A stretch of 64,000 nt of DNA from UBA11591 sp040220895. GTDB taxonomy: Bacteria; Bacteroidota; Bacteroidia; Flavobacteriales_E; Vicingaceae. Both the position numbers and the translations under genes were made by a program. The DNA lies in assembly GCA_040220895.1 (NCBI GenBank), contig JAVJVY010000019.1, forward strand, positions 372,001 to 436,000, given 5' to 3'. Positions 50,507 through 58,845 of this stretch are shown here, piece by piece. Numbering within the stretch: position 1 is the first letter of the stretch; every line of letters starts with the position of its first letter. The notes beneath the pieces were generated by a model. It saw only the letters and a list, made by a program, of their open reading frames with translations. It did no database searches and was not told where the DNA came from.

Positions 50507-51546
50507 GCACCGGTGTTTTGCAGGTGACGTTCATACACCCTGCGCATGCCTTCTTCGGTTGATATCTTTGCTTCCCAGTCCAATTTTTCCTTGACAAAGT
50601 CCATGTTGCAATAACGCGAGTGAACTCCAACGGGCTTGTCCAAAAGGGGTTTGATGGTAGGCTTATAACCCGCGAAAGAAGTAAAGATGTCGATGATCTC
50701 TAAGAAGGTGGTCAACTTACCCATCCCAATGTTGATCGAAGTGCCATCAGAAATATGATCCATAGCGAGCAATGTGCAATCCAAAACGTCGTCGATGTGG
50801 ACAAAATCGCGCCCTTGTTTTCCCGTGCCCCAAACTTCAAATGGGTTTTCTTTATTGGCCGCTCTGGCAGCGATGGCCGGAACAGGGTAAGTCAGATCCT
50901 GATCTTCGCCATAGCCCGAAAACGGTCGAATGCAGGTGACGTGGACACCGTAATACTTAGCTGCGATATGTGCCAGGTACTCCCCCGTCAATTTAGACCA
51001 ACCATAGGTCATGTCGGGTTGGCCCATGTTGTTGAAGTCAATGTCGCTTTCTCGGAGTGCTATGGCATCGGTATCGGTCTGAAGATTGACCGGATATGCA
51101 GCACTGGAACTGGGATAAAGAACGCGTTCCGGTTTCTGTCGGCAGACCCAGTAAAAAAATTCAGCATCAATGGAAAGGTCCAGGGCAACCATCATCGGGT
51201 CACCATCTATTTTAGCGCGCCCACCAACGATGGCTGCAAAGTGAAATACGTCAGCAAATGAAGTAATTTCAAGATCGTAATCCTTTTTTAAGTATGCTGG
51301 ATCAGCAATGATCTTTCTGAGAAAATCGCGAAAATCGCCGGGTATATAGACCAATCGTTCATCTTCACCATAAATCTCGATGTCTTTGATTTTTCTAATG
51401 AGTTTTTGACCAATCCACTTATCGGGGTGAATTCCAACCGAGAGATCATCGATGAACAAGACCCTGTCTTGACTGCTGTTGAATAGCCTGTTTACCATGT
51501 TGCGACCAACAAAACCACAACCTCCCGATACCAAATGAGTTTTCAT
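50503..51546 (-). CDS. NAD-dependent sugar epimerase/dehydratase
   Basis: 347 residues. Rossmann motif HLVSGGCGFVGRNMVNRLF, catalytic serine region YPSSSAAYPV, YxxxK in TYGWSKLTGEYLAHIAAKYY, and IRPFSGYGEDQDLTYPVPAI. It is an extended SDR acting on nucleotide sugars; GDP-mannose epimerase-like is possible but the substrate is not defined. It leads the GT4 gene. Confidence 0.92.
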   Translation of the reverse strand: MKTHLVSGGCGFVGRNMVNRLFNSSQDRVLFIDDLSVGIHPDKWIGQKLIRKIKDIEIYGEDERLVYIPGDFRDFLRKIIADPAYLKKDYDLEITSFADVFHFAAIVGGRAKIDGDPMMVALDLSIDAEFFYWVCRQKPERVLYPSSSAAYPVNLQTDTDAIALRESDIDFNNMGQPDMTYGWSKLTGEYLAHIAAKYYGVHVTCIRPFSGYGEDQDLTYPVPAIAARAANKENPFEVWGTGKQGRDFVHIDDVLDCTLLAMDHISDGTSINIGMGKLTTFLEIIDIFTSFAGYKPTIKPLLDKPVGVHSRYCNMDFVKEKLDWEAKISTEEGMRRVYERHLQNTGA

Positions 51547-51643
51547 AAATGCGTTAAATGAGGCTCAAAGTTAATTAGAATGAACTTGTGATAAAATCTA
51601 ATTTGTTGATTGCCGTTATATTGTTAGGACGCATTTTCCCATC

Positions 51644-51675
51644 TTGGCGTTGCTCCCTCTTTATTCCTAATTTTG
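51644..51675 (+). promoter_or_regulatory. Promoter TTG-N21-TAATTTTG of the YwqK-mnmA unit
   Basis: TTG (51644-51646), 21-base spacer, TAATTTTG (51668-51675) match the Bacteroidota consensus. The box ends only 5 bases before the ATG at 51681, so the transcript may be leaderless or nearly so. The promoter lies downstream of an earlier in-frame start at 51588, excluding it. Confidence 0.65.
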
Positions 51676-51680
51676 ACTCG

Positions 51681-52502
51681 ATGAAAAATCTGCTCCTGCT
51701 ATTATTGATTGGCCATTTTACTTCATTTACATTGATGTCTCAAAATAAATTCAATCAAGTAGATGAAAATGGCCTGAAGCAAGGTGCCTGGAAAAAATAT
51801 CACGATGGTGACAGCGTTGTTAAATACGAAGGAAGTTTTAAAGATGATAAAGCGGTGGGTCTTTTTACTCACTATTACAGCAACGGGGCAGTCAGGGTGA
51901 AAATAGTGCACGGACCGGGCCTTGTGTCTCGAGCCGTGAATTACTGGCCGGATGGAAGTGTTATGGGTAAGGGTAAGTACGTGGGAGAGCAAAAAGACAG
52001 TACCTGGCTTTATTTTGATCAGTTTTCAACCAAAATAGCCGAAGAGTATTACATCGAAGGAAAAAAATACGGAAACTGGAAAGTATATTATCCTTCTGGG
52101 ACTTTAATGGAAGAACGTATTTTTGAGAACGATATGGAAAACGGCCTATTCAAACAATATTATGAGAATGGTAAGCTCTATCGCGAGGCTACTTTTGTGA
52201 ATGGGGGGCAAGAGGGGAAGGTTACTTTCTACCACGAGAATGGACAAATTGATGCGCAAGGCATGTACCACAAAGATGTTAAAGAAGGTCTTTGGAAAAC
52301 CTTCGATGATAAGGGTGAATTGATGATGGAACGAATGTACGTTAAGGGAGTACCTACCGATTCAGATCGTGATATAATATTGGAAGACAGCAATAATTAT
52401 TATAAAAAAGATCGATTCACCATAGAAGATGTTCACGGAGAGGATAACCTTGAGATTCCCGATAAAAAGGAAGAGAAACGAGCAAAGAAATCCAGAGAAT
52501 GA
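51681..52502 (+). CDS. YwqK/MORN-repeat secreted protein
   Basis: 273 residues from the ATG at 51681. Signal peptide MKNLLLLLLIGHFTSFTLMS. The mature part is made of repeats of about 22 residues of the form GxWxxYYxNGxLxxExxFxxG, e.g. QGAWKKYHDGDSVVKYEGSF, GNWKVYYPSGTLMEERIFEN, GLFKQYYENGKLYREATFVN, GKVTFYHENGQIDAQGMYHK. These beta-hairpin repeats are widespread in Bacteroidota; databases name them after a YwqK antitoxin, which is probably misleading. It overlaps mnmA by four bases (ATGA). Confidence 0.88.
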   Translation: MKNLLLLLLIGHFTSFTLMSQNKFNQVDENGLKQGAWKKYHDGDSVVKYEGSFKDDKAVGLFTHYYSNGAVRVKIVHGPGLVSRAVNYWPDGSVMGKGKYVGEQKDSTWLYFDQFSTKIAEEYYIEGKKYGNWKVYYPSGTLMEERIFENDMENGLFKQYYENGKLYREATFVNGGQEGKVTFYHENGQIDAQGMYHKDVKEGLWKTFDDKGELMMERMYVKGVPTDSDRDIILEDSNNYYKKDRFTIEDVHGEDNLEIPDKKEEKRAKKSRE

Positions 52503-53584
52503 AAGGAGAAAAGGTCTTGGTAGCCATGAGCGGCGGATTGGATAGCAGCGTCACGGCAATGCTCTTGCACGAGCAGGGTTATGAAGTCATCGGAGTTACC
52601 ATGAAAACCTGGGACTATAATACTTCAGGTGGGTCCAAAAAGACCACCGGTTGTTGCAGTCTTGATGACATCAACGACGCGCGAATTTTGGCTGTTAACC
52701 TGGGCTTTCACCACATGATAATTGATATTCGTGAAGAATTCGGCGAATTCATCATCGACAATTTTGTAGATGAATACATGGCAGGCAGAACTCCCAACCC
52801 CTGTGTGTTATGTAATACACATATTAAGTGGGAAGCATTATTGAAAAGGGCAGATCAGTTGGGATGTAAATACATTGCCACAGGACACTATGCCAAGGTG
52901 AGGCATGAAAACGGCCGCTATCTTGTCTCTAAAGGCCGGGATGAATGGAAAGACCAGAGCTATGTACTTTGGGGTCTGACACAAGAAAGTCTTTCAAGAA
53001 CCATGTTCCCGCTTGGAGAGTATACAAAAGATGAAATCCGTCAAATGGCACTTGACCGTGGCTATGAAGAATTTGTGAAGAAAAGTGAGAGTTACGAAAT
53101 ATGTTTTGTGCCCGATAACGACTATAGGGGCTTTCTAAAGCGTCGGTTGCCAGGTCTAGAACAGCGTGTAGCGGGTGGTGAATTTGTTGATACTGACGGG
53201 AAAGTACTTGGGAAACACAAAGGATATCCATTCTACACCATTGGGCAGCGAAAAGGTTTAGAGATTGCCTTGGGTGATCCGCGATACGTAGTGGAAATCG
53301 ATTCAGTGAAGAATAAAGTGGTTCTGGGAACGAAAGAAGACCTTCGAAAGTCTTACATGGTGGTTAAAAAACCGAATTTTATAAAATTCAAGGACTTGAA
53401 TGGAACAATGGAATTGTTGACTAAAATACGCTATAAGGACAAGGGTGCCATGAGTCATGTAAAATTGAATACGAAGGGTGACCTTGAAGTTGAATTTCTA
53501 GCTAGTGTGGAGGGCATTGCGCCCGGACAATCTGCGGTATTTTATGACGAAAATGACCTGGTGGGAGGGGGCTTCATTTCTTGA
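52499..53584 (+). CDS. mnmA: tRNA-specific 2-thiouridylase
   Basis: 361 residues. PP-loop VAMSGGLDSSVTAMLLHEQG; nucleophile segment GRTPNPCVLCNTHIKWEALL; ATGHYAKV; catalytic second cysteine in KSESYEICFVPDNDYRGFLK; C-terminal YTIGQRKGLEIALGDPRYVV. It puts sulfur on U34 of tRNA for Lys, Glu and Gln. It is in the middle of a coupled chain YwqK-mnmA-lipoprotein-subtilase. Confidence 0.96.
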   Translation: MKGEKVLVAMSGGLDSSVTAMLLHEQGYEVIGVTMKTWDYNTSGGSKKTTGCCSLDDINDARILAVNLGFHHMIIDIREEFGEFIIDNFVDEYMAGRTPNPCVLCNTHIKWEALLKRADQLGCKYIATGHYAKVRHENGRYLVSKGRDEWKDQSYVLWGLTQESLSRTMFPLGEYTKDEIRQMALDRGYEEFVKKSESYEICFVPDNDYRGFLKRRLPGLEQRVAGGEFVDTDGKVLGKHKGYPFYTIGQRKGLEIALGDPRYVVEIDSVKNKVVLGTKEDLRKSYMVVKKPNFIKFKDLNGTMELLTKIRYKDKGAMSHVKLNTKGDLEVEFLASVEGIAPGQSAVFYDENDLVGGGFIS

Positions 53585-54237
53585 GAAAAATAGTAGGCAT
53601 ATCACTTATCTTAAGCCTGGCTTGCAGTAAATCTGACGTAGATGTGCCCGACCCGGGTCTTGATTACTACCCTGTTTCTATTGGAAAATACGTTGATTAT
53701 AGGGTAAATCTGATTGAGTTTGTTGATGGTGTTTGGGATACTTCGGCTTATTTCATGCGGGAGTCAATTGACAGCAGCGATGTAGATTTGGAAGGTCGTC
53801 AAGTATTTTATTTAAACCGCTCAACAAGGATTTCCGATACACTTCAGTGGTTGTGGAAAGAGCGCTGGTCTTTCTACAAAGGAGAAGATCGGCTCGAAAT
53901 CAATGAATCGAATACTGTTTTCGTTAAAATGATTTTTCCGCTAAGAAAGGGCCTTGGTTGGGATGGAAACGCCAGAAATTCATTGAATTACGAGCAGTAT
54001 CGCATACTTGACCTTGATCTTAGGTCCAGTGCAGGAGGAAAGGAATTTGAACGCACCATGCGCATCAATCATCGGTCGAATATCAACTTAATCGAAGAAC
54101 AGTTTGAGGAAGAGGTATATGCCAGAGGAGTTGGATTAATTGAATATCAAAACGTCGATTTAGTTTACAATGTTAATGGGAATGCTGTAAGTGGAAGGTC
54201 TTACAATCAGGCATACAAAGCTCATGGCAAAAAATGA
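53581..54237 (+). CDS. Lipoprotein of unknown function
   Basis: 218 residues from a TTG codon overlapping the mnmA stop (TTGA). The N-terminus RKIVGISLILSLACSKSD gives a lipidation cysteine at about residue 15. The mature part is beta-rich (DYYPVSIGKYVDYRVNLIEF, RSTRISDTLQWLWKERWSFY, VYARGVGLIEYQNVDLVYNV), like other Bacteroidota surface lipoproteins with no role. It overlaps the subtilase start by four bases. Confidence 0.8.
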   Translation: MRKIVGISLILSLACSKSDVDVPDPGLDYYPVSIGKYVDYRVNLIEFVDGVWDTSAYFMRESIDSSDVDLEGRQVFYLNRSTRISDTLQWLWKERWSFYKGEDRLEINESNTVFVKMIFPLRKGLGWDGNARNSLNYEQYRILDLDLRSSAGGKEFERTMRINHRSNINLIEEQFEEEVYARGVGLIEYQNVDLVYNVNGNAVSGRSYNQAYKAHGKK

Positions 54238-55883
54238 AGCTCTTTCTTCCAATTCTTTTAGTAGTAAGCCAATTTACCTTTGCCCAGCCACGGTTTCAAT
54301 TCAAAATTCAATTTTTAGATAAGGATTCAGGATATTATTCCGTAGAAAACCCTGAAGGTTTTCTTTCAAGTCGAGCCATTAAAAGGAGGCAGCGGCAAGG
54401 AATTGAGATAACACAGCAGGACTTACCGGTTTGTTCGACCTATATTCAGGGAGTGAAAGTTATTGGAAACCTTGAAATCCGATCTATTTCCAAGTGGTTC
54501 AATGACATGGTAATAGAAGTTGGCGACTCGAGTTTCATCAAAAAGATAAGAGACCTTGATTACGTGGAATCGGCAACGCTAATTCCCGCTGATTATACCA
54601 AGGTCGCTGAAATTCAATTTGATAAATTAGTTGTTAAACAGGGCTTGAACCATGAGAAAGGGTATGAACATTTCGGGTCATCTTTTAATCAGGCCCATAT
54701 GTTGGGTTGTGACTATTTACATGAAATTGGAAATAGGGGGGAAGGCATGTTGATAGCCGTGATCGATGCAGGTTTTACAGCAGTTCCCGACCATGCTTTT
54801 TTGGGTGATCTTTGGATCGATAAGCGGATAATTGCGACCCGGGATTTCGTTGACAAGGACGATCAGGTCTATGCACATTCAAATCATGGCATGTACGTTT
54901 TGACCACTTTGGCGGCCTATTTGCCGGGAAACATGGTAGGAACGGCACCCAAGGCCTCTTATTTGCTTTTAAGATCAGAAGATGGGGCCGCCGAATACAT
55001 ATTAGAGGAATACTTCTGGGTTGAAGCGGCAGAATTTGCGGATAGCGCCGGAGCAGACGTCTTGAACACATCTTTGGGGTATACCATCTTTGATGATTCC
55101 ATTCAGGATCATGCCCTGAAAGACCTGGATGGGAATACGACCAGAATTAGTCAGGCTGCCCGAATATCGGCCTTGAAAGGCATGCTCGTGTTCAACAGTG
55201 CGGGTAATTCAGGAAACAACAGTTGGGGAAAAATCGGTGCCCCGGCAGATGCAGAAAATATCGTTGCCGTGGGCGCAGTAAATGCACTTAAAGAAATTGC
55301 AACTTTCAGTTCACGTGGTCCCTCTTCCGATGGAAGGATTAAACCGGAATTATGCGCAATGGGAAATGATGTAGTTATTGGAAATCCGGACGGAACAGCC
55401 CGTTCTTCGAATGGGACATCGTTTTCTTCGCCCGTATTGTCGGGAATGGCCGCATGCCTGTGGCAGTCAAATCCGGATGCTACTTGGCAAGAGATCAGAA
55501 ATGCTTTGATCGCCAGTGCTGATCGTCACTTCAATCCCGACACCAATTACGGTTACGGTATCCCAAATGCCATTCTTGCAGAATCAATCCTAAAAAAAAA
55601 TCCGCTTGTAGCAGAAGGAGAAGGTAATTGGATTCAATTATCTCCTAATCCTTTTTCAGATAAATTAATAGGCACGTATTCTTCATCAGAAAATGCCAAG
55701 ATGAACATAACATTCATCGATATGACCGGACGGAAAGTCAACGAATCCGAACAATGGATTAGAGCATCAGAAGGAGGATTTTTTTGTATTCGGGCAAATG
55801 ATCTGCCTGGTTCGACCGGAACATACATTGTGGAGTTCAGGATCGGAAACAACACACAACGACTCAAAGTCGTAAAGCGCTGA
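54234..55883 (+). CDS. S8 subtilisin-like protease with T9SS C-terminal sorting domain
   Basis: 549 residues. Signal peptide MKLFLPILLVVSQFTFA; prodomain to about 125. Catalytic triad: Asp in MLIAVIDAGFTAVPDH (about 178), His in YAHSNHGMYVLTTLAAY (about 220) and Ser in NGTSFSSPVLSGMAACLW (about 396), with the oxyanion segment VFNSAGNSGNNSWGKIGAPA. Residues from about 465 (WIQLSPNPFSDKLIGTY ... GRKVNE ... GTYIVEFRI ... LKVVKR) are a type A Por secretion sorting domain. It should be exported through T9SS and may be anchored at or released from the cell surface. Confidence 0.94.
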   Translation: MKLFLPILLVVSQFTFAQPRFQFKIQFLDKDSGYYSVENPEGFLSSRAIKRRQRQGIEITQQDLPVCSTYIQGVKVIGNLEIRSISKWFNDMVIEVGDSSFIKKIRDLDYVESATLIPADYTKVAEIQFDKLVVKQGLNHEKGYEHFGSSFNQAHMLGCDYLHEIGNRGEGMLIAVIDAGFTAVPDHAFLGDLWIDKRIIATRDFVDKDDQVYAHSNHGMYVLTTLAAYLPGNMVGTAPKASYLLLRSEDGAAEYILEEYFWVEAAEFADSAGADVLNTSLGYTIFDDSIQDHALKDLDGNTTRISQAARISALKGMLVFNSAGNSGNNSWGKIGAPADAENIVAVGAVNALKEIATFSSRGPSSDGRIKPELCAMGNDVVIGNPDGTARSSNGTSFSSPVLSGMAACLWQSNPDATWQEIRNALIASADRHFNPDTNYGYGIPNAILAESILKKNPLVAEGEGNWIQLSPNPFSDKLIGTYSSSENAKMNITFIDMTGRKVNESEQWIRASEGGFFCIRANDLPGSTGTYIVEFRIGNNTQRLKVVKR

Positions 55884-56495
55884 TTATTTTATATTAAGGC
55901 TAAAGCAGGAACGGTCCTGCAGAAAACCCTGAAGTTTATCTCCCCGGGTCACCGGACCAACTCCCTTGGGGGTTCCGGTAAATATCAGATCGCCTATTTT
56001 CAGGGTGAAAAACCGAGACACGTGTGCGATGATTTCATCAATCTTAAAGGTCATGTCTTTCGTATTCCCGATCTGAACGAGTTGTCCGTTTTTCTCCAAG
56101 CGAAATTCCAGATCACCTAAATCACTGAGTTCATCCTTATTAAAGGCAGAACCGACCAAGCACGAGCCATCAAAGGATTTCGCTTTTTCCCAGGGCAGCC
56201 CCTTTGATTTGAGATATCCCTGCAAATCGCGCGCGGTAAAATCAATGCCTAGGCCAATTTCATCGTAGTATTTATGTGCAAATTTTTTTGATATGTGTTT
56301 TCCCAGACGGTTAATTCTTACAAAGACCTCGACTTCATGGTGAATGTCATTGGAGAACTCCGGAATAAAAAAGGGATTTCTGCTTTGAATTACGGCGCTG
56401 TCCGGTTTAATGAAAACAACCGGTTCATTGGGCACTGCATTACCCAGTTCACTTGCATGTGCTTTGTAGTTGCGCCCAATACAAATGATTTTCAT
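55884..56495 (-). CDS. Fumarylacetoacetate hydrolase-family protein
   Basis: 203 residues. MKIICIGRNYKAHASELGNA, the metal-binding HHEVEVFVRINRLGKHIS, GIDFTARDLQGYLKSKGLPW and FTGTPKGVGPVTRGDKLQGF. Divalent-metal hydrolase or decarboxylase on oxo acids; related YcgM proteins act as acylpyruvases or oxaloacetate decarboxylases. It overlaps the exonuclease gene by four bases (ATGA). Confidence 0.9.
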   Translation of the reverse strand: MKIICIGRNYKAHASELGNAVPNEPVVFIKPDSAVIQSRNPFFIPEFSNDIHHEVEVFVRINRLGKHISKKFAHKYYDEIGLGIDFTARDLQGYLKSKGLPWEKAKSFDGSCLVGSAFNKDELSDLGDLEFRLEKNGQLVQIGNTKDMTFKIDEIIAHVSRFFTLKIGDLIFTGTPKGVGPVTRGDKLQGFLQDRSCFSLNIK

Positions 56496-57265
56496 TCCGA
56501 TGTGTTTAATTCGCGCAACTTGAGTTCGGTAAACTTACTCTTGGTTTCTCGCGGAAAATCGGCATTTAAGATCCAACTGTAATAGCCCGGATCTTTTTTG
56601 AAAACATCAAGCACACCCTGGCCCTTGTATTTACCAAAATTAAAAACTTCAATGTCTTTATCGTTTAGAATTATCCTACCTGCCAGGTCCACATTTCTGT
56701 TAAAAGAAGCGAACACATGTAAAAATTCGGTGGTAGGCTCTAGTTCTTTGTAGGTGTCCAATTGAGCTTCGAGTACTTCGATGGTTGCCAATACATCTGC
56801 TTCGGCGCTATGAGCATTTTTTAATTCCTTGCCACAGTAATAGCGGTATGCCGTCTCTAAATTTCGACGTTCCATTTTGTGGAAAATATTCTGCACATCG
56901 ACAAATCTTCGCTTAGACAAATCGAATTCGATGTTATTTCTTCCAAATTCTTCGACAAGTAAAGGAATATCATACCTGTTGGAGTTAAACCCAGCCAAAT
57001 CGGCATTTCCTATGAAGACCTTCACGTCCTTGCCAATTAGCTCAAAAGTGGGCGCCGAAACGACATCTTCGTCCTTAATACCATGAATCGCCGTACTTTC
57101 CGGTGGTATGGGAATTTTTGGGTTTATCCTGCTCGTAAAGCTTTTTCGATCACCGCTAACATCAATTTTCACAAGTGAGATTTCTACGATCCGATCATTA
57201 ACTACATCCAAACCCGTGGCTTCAAGATCAAAGAATACAATGGCCTTATTGAGCTTAAGCTTCAT
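56492..57265 (-). CDS. DnaQ-like 3'-5' exonuclease
   Basis: 257 residues with the DEDDh motifs: Exo I AIVFFDLEATGLDVVNDRIV, Exo II LAGFNSNRYDIPLLVEEFGR, Exo III AHSAEADVLATIEVLEAQLD. The C-terminal region (IEVFNFGKYKGQGVLDVFKK, DPGYYSWILNADFP) is a small DUF3820-like module often fused to exonucleases. It may proofread or trim DNA. Its start shares one base with the stop of the upstream gene. Confidence 0.93.
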   Translation of the reverse strand: MKLKLNKAIVFFDLEATGLDVVNDRIVEISLVKIDVSGDRKSFTSRINPKIPIPPESTAIHGIKDEDVVSAPTFELIGKDVKVFIGNADLAGFNSNRYDIPLLVEEFGRNNIEFDLSKRRFVDVQNIFHKMERRNLETAYRYYCGKELKNAHSAEADVLATIEVLEAQLDTYKELEPTTEFLHVFASFNRNVDLAGRIILNDKDIEVFNFGKYKGQGVLDVFKKDPGYYSWILNADFPRETKSKFTELKLRELNTSE

Positions 57266-58827
57266 TAATTAGGCTTAACGACGAATTCCTGTAGTTGGTT
57301 TTCCTTGAAGTCGCTTTTCCCTTTTACCATAAGGTCCATTTCCAAGGTCTGGTAATTCTCAGGCTCGATCACCACATGGTAATTCCCGGGCTGAAGAGCC
57401 ATAACAAAACCGCCGGTATTTGGATTCGGGGCATAACTTCCGATTTCTTCGCCACTTTTGACATCTATAACAGAAACGAAGGCATTTTTGATGATGTCTT
57501 CGGAATTTTCCTTAACGATTTTACACTTGAAAATTGTTCTTCTTGGATCCTTTTCCAGAAAGGTAATGCGGTAAATATCGAGATCGCCTTTGGAATCCTT
57601 TCGCCAGCAAGACACATAGGCATGCAGCTGATCTTGGGTAAATGAAATGGTCATATTATCTTCCGGAGTGTTGACCGGGTAACCAAGATTAACGGGAACC
57701 GACCAAGAGTTCTCACTGTTGTTCCAGGTCGATTTGAAAAGATCGTATCCTCCCATGCTATTATGACCTTGTGACGAAAAATACAGGGACTGTCCGTCAT
57801 GAAATAAGAAAGGAAAGTCTTCATCGAATTCTGTATTGATATTGGCACCCAGGTTTTGAGGTTCAGCCCAATATCCGGTAGGAAGTTTTCGCGTCATGTA
57901 AATGTCTTTTCCACCCAAGCCCCCTGGCCTGTCACTTGCAAAAAAGAAGGTATTCTCGTCATTGGAAATAGTCGCTGCGCTTTCAAATGCCTCTGAATTG
58001 ATCGACTTATCAAACTTCACTTTTTGTTGGTATTCCTCTCCAGAAAAGATAGAATAATAGATATCACCATAATCTTTTATGTTATCAGAATAAATGAATA
58101 ATCGATCAGCATTGACGGTCATACCTACCAACTGCTCGTCGTAAGATGAATTTATCGCCTTGCCACAATTCTGGGCCATTTGGAACTCTCCTTCAGAAAC
58201 TTTTGAAAACCAAATATCCGAGGGATAAAAACCATCAAATTCCAGCCTTGCTCCTACATTTCTTTTCCGTCGGCTGGTGAATGCCAGAAAAGATTCGTCA
58301 GGAGTTACAAGTGGATAGTAATCGGGATATTCCGTATTGATATTTTCACCCAGGTTTTCGAACATCACGCTGACAGGTGCACGGCTTATTTCGCGCGCGT
58401 TCTCAATGTACCTTAAGTACATGTCGATGGATTCAAACATGGTTCCATTGGGATTTTGCTTGTATTCGAGAAATGCCGCCTCTGCCAAATCCAATTTGAG
58501 ATTAACGAAATAAGCAAGGGCCATATAGAACATGGCATCAGCATCCTCGATGCCAGCTCTCATTGCTCTTTCCATATAATGGATCGAAAGCCTCTTGTCC
58601 ATTTGAAGATTGAGGATACTGTAAGCCGCCCCGAAATTAGCAAGTGCGTTAAGGGAATCTTTATCGGCTATTCTTGTATAGATCTTAAGTGCAGAATTGT
58701 AATTACCTTTTTCAACTTCTTCACTTGCCAGTTTTAAGATTTCACTTTGACCAAAGACAGCCGGTTTGGCAACCAATAAAAGAAGTGGAAGCAGCAGGAC
58801 CTGAACCAAGAAGCGTAAAACTTTCAT
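57265..58827 (-). CDS. TPR and PD40 repeat envelope protein, no OmpA domain
   Basis: 520 residues. Signal peptide MKVLRFLVQVLLLPLLLLVA ending near residue 26; TPRs at about 30-150 (ASEEVEKGNYNSALKIYTRI); PD40 beta-propeller repeats at about 170-420 (NTEYPDYYPLVTPDESFLAF, SEAFESAATISNDENTFFFA, FHDGQSLYFSSQGHNSMGGY); and a C-terminal carboxypeptidase-regulatory-like strand set (FVSVIDVKSGEEIGSY, GNYHVVIEPENYQ). It stops where its larger neighbour has further domains. It is 18 bases after that gene on the same strand and looks like its paralogue. Confidence 0.88.
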   Translation of the reverse strand: MKVLRFLVQVLLLPLLLLVAKPAVFGQSEILKLASEEVEKGNYNSALKIYTRIADKDSLNALANFGAAYSILNLQMDKRLSIHYMERAMRAGIEDADAMFYMALAYFVNLKLDLAEAAFLEYKQNPNGTMFESIDMYLRYIENAREISRAPVSVMFENLGENINTEYPDYYPLVTPDESFLAFTSRRKRNVGARLEFDGFYPSDIWFSKVSEGEFQMAQNCGKAINSSYDEQLVGMTVNADRLFIYSDNIKDYGDIYYSIFSGEEYQQKVKFDKSINSEAFESAATISNDENTFFFASDRPGGLGGKDIYMTRKLPTGYWAEPQNLGANINTEFDEDFPFLFHDGQSLYFSSQGHNSMGGYDLFKSTWNNSENSWSVPVNLGYPVNTPEDNMTISFTQDQLHAYVSCWRKDSKGDLDIYRITFLEKDPRRTIFKCKIVKENSEDIIKNAFVSVIDVKSGEEIGSYAPNPNTGGFVMALQPGNYHVVIEPENYQTLEMDLMVKGKSDFKENQLQEFVVKPN

Positions 58828-58845
58828 TATGCTAAAAGGTCCAGC

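Noticed and set aside
51681..52502. Toxin-antitoxin system suggested by the YwqK name
   Set aside because: The protein has a signal peptide and MORN-like repeats, and no toxin gene is adjacent.
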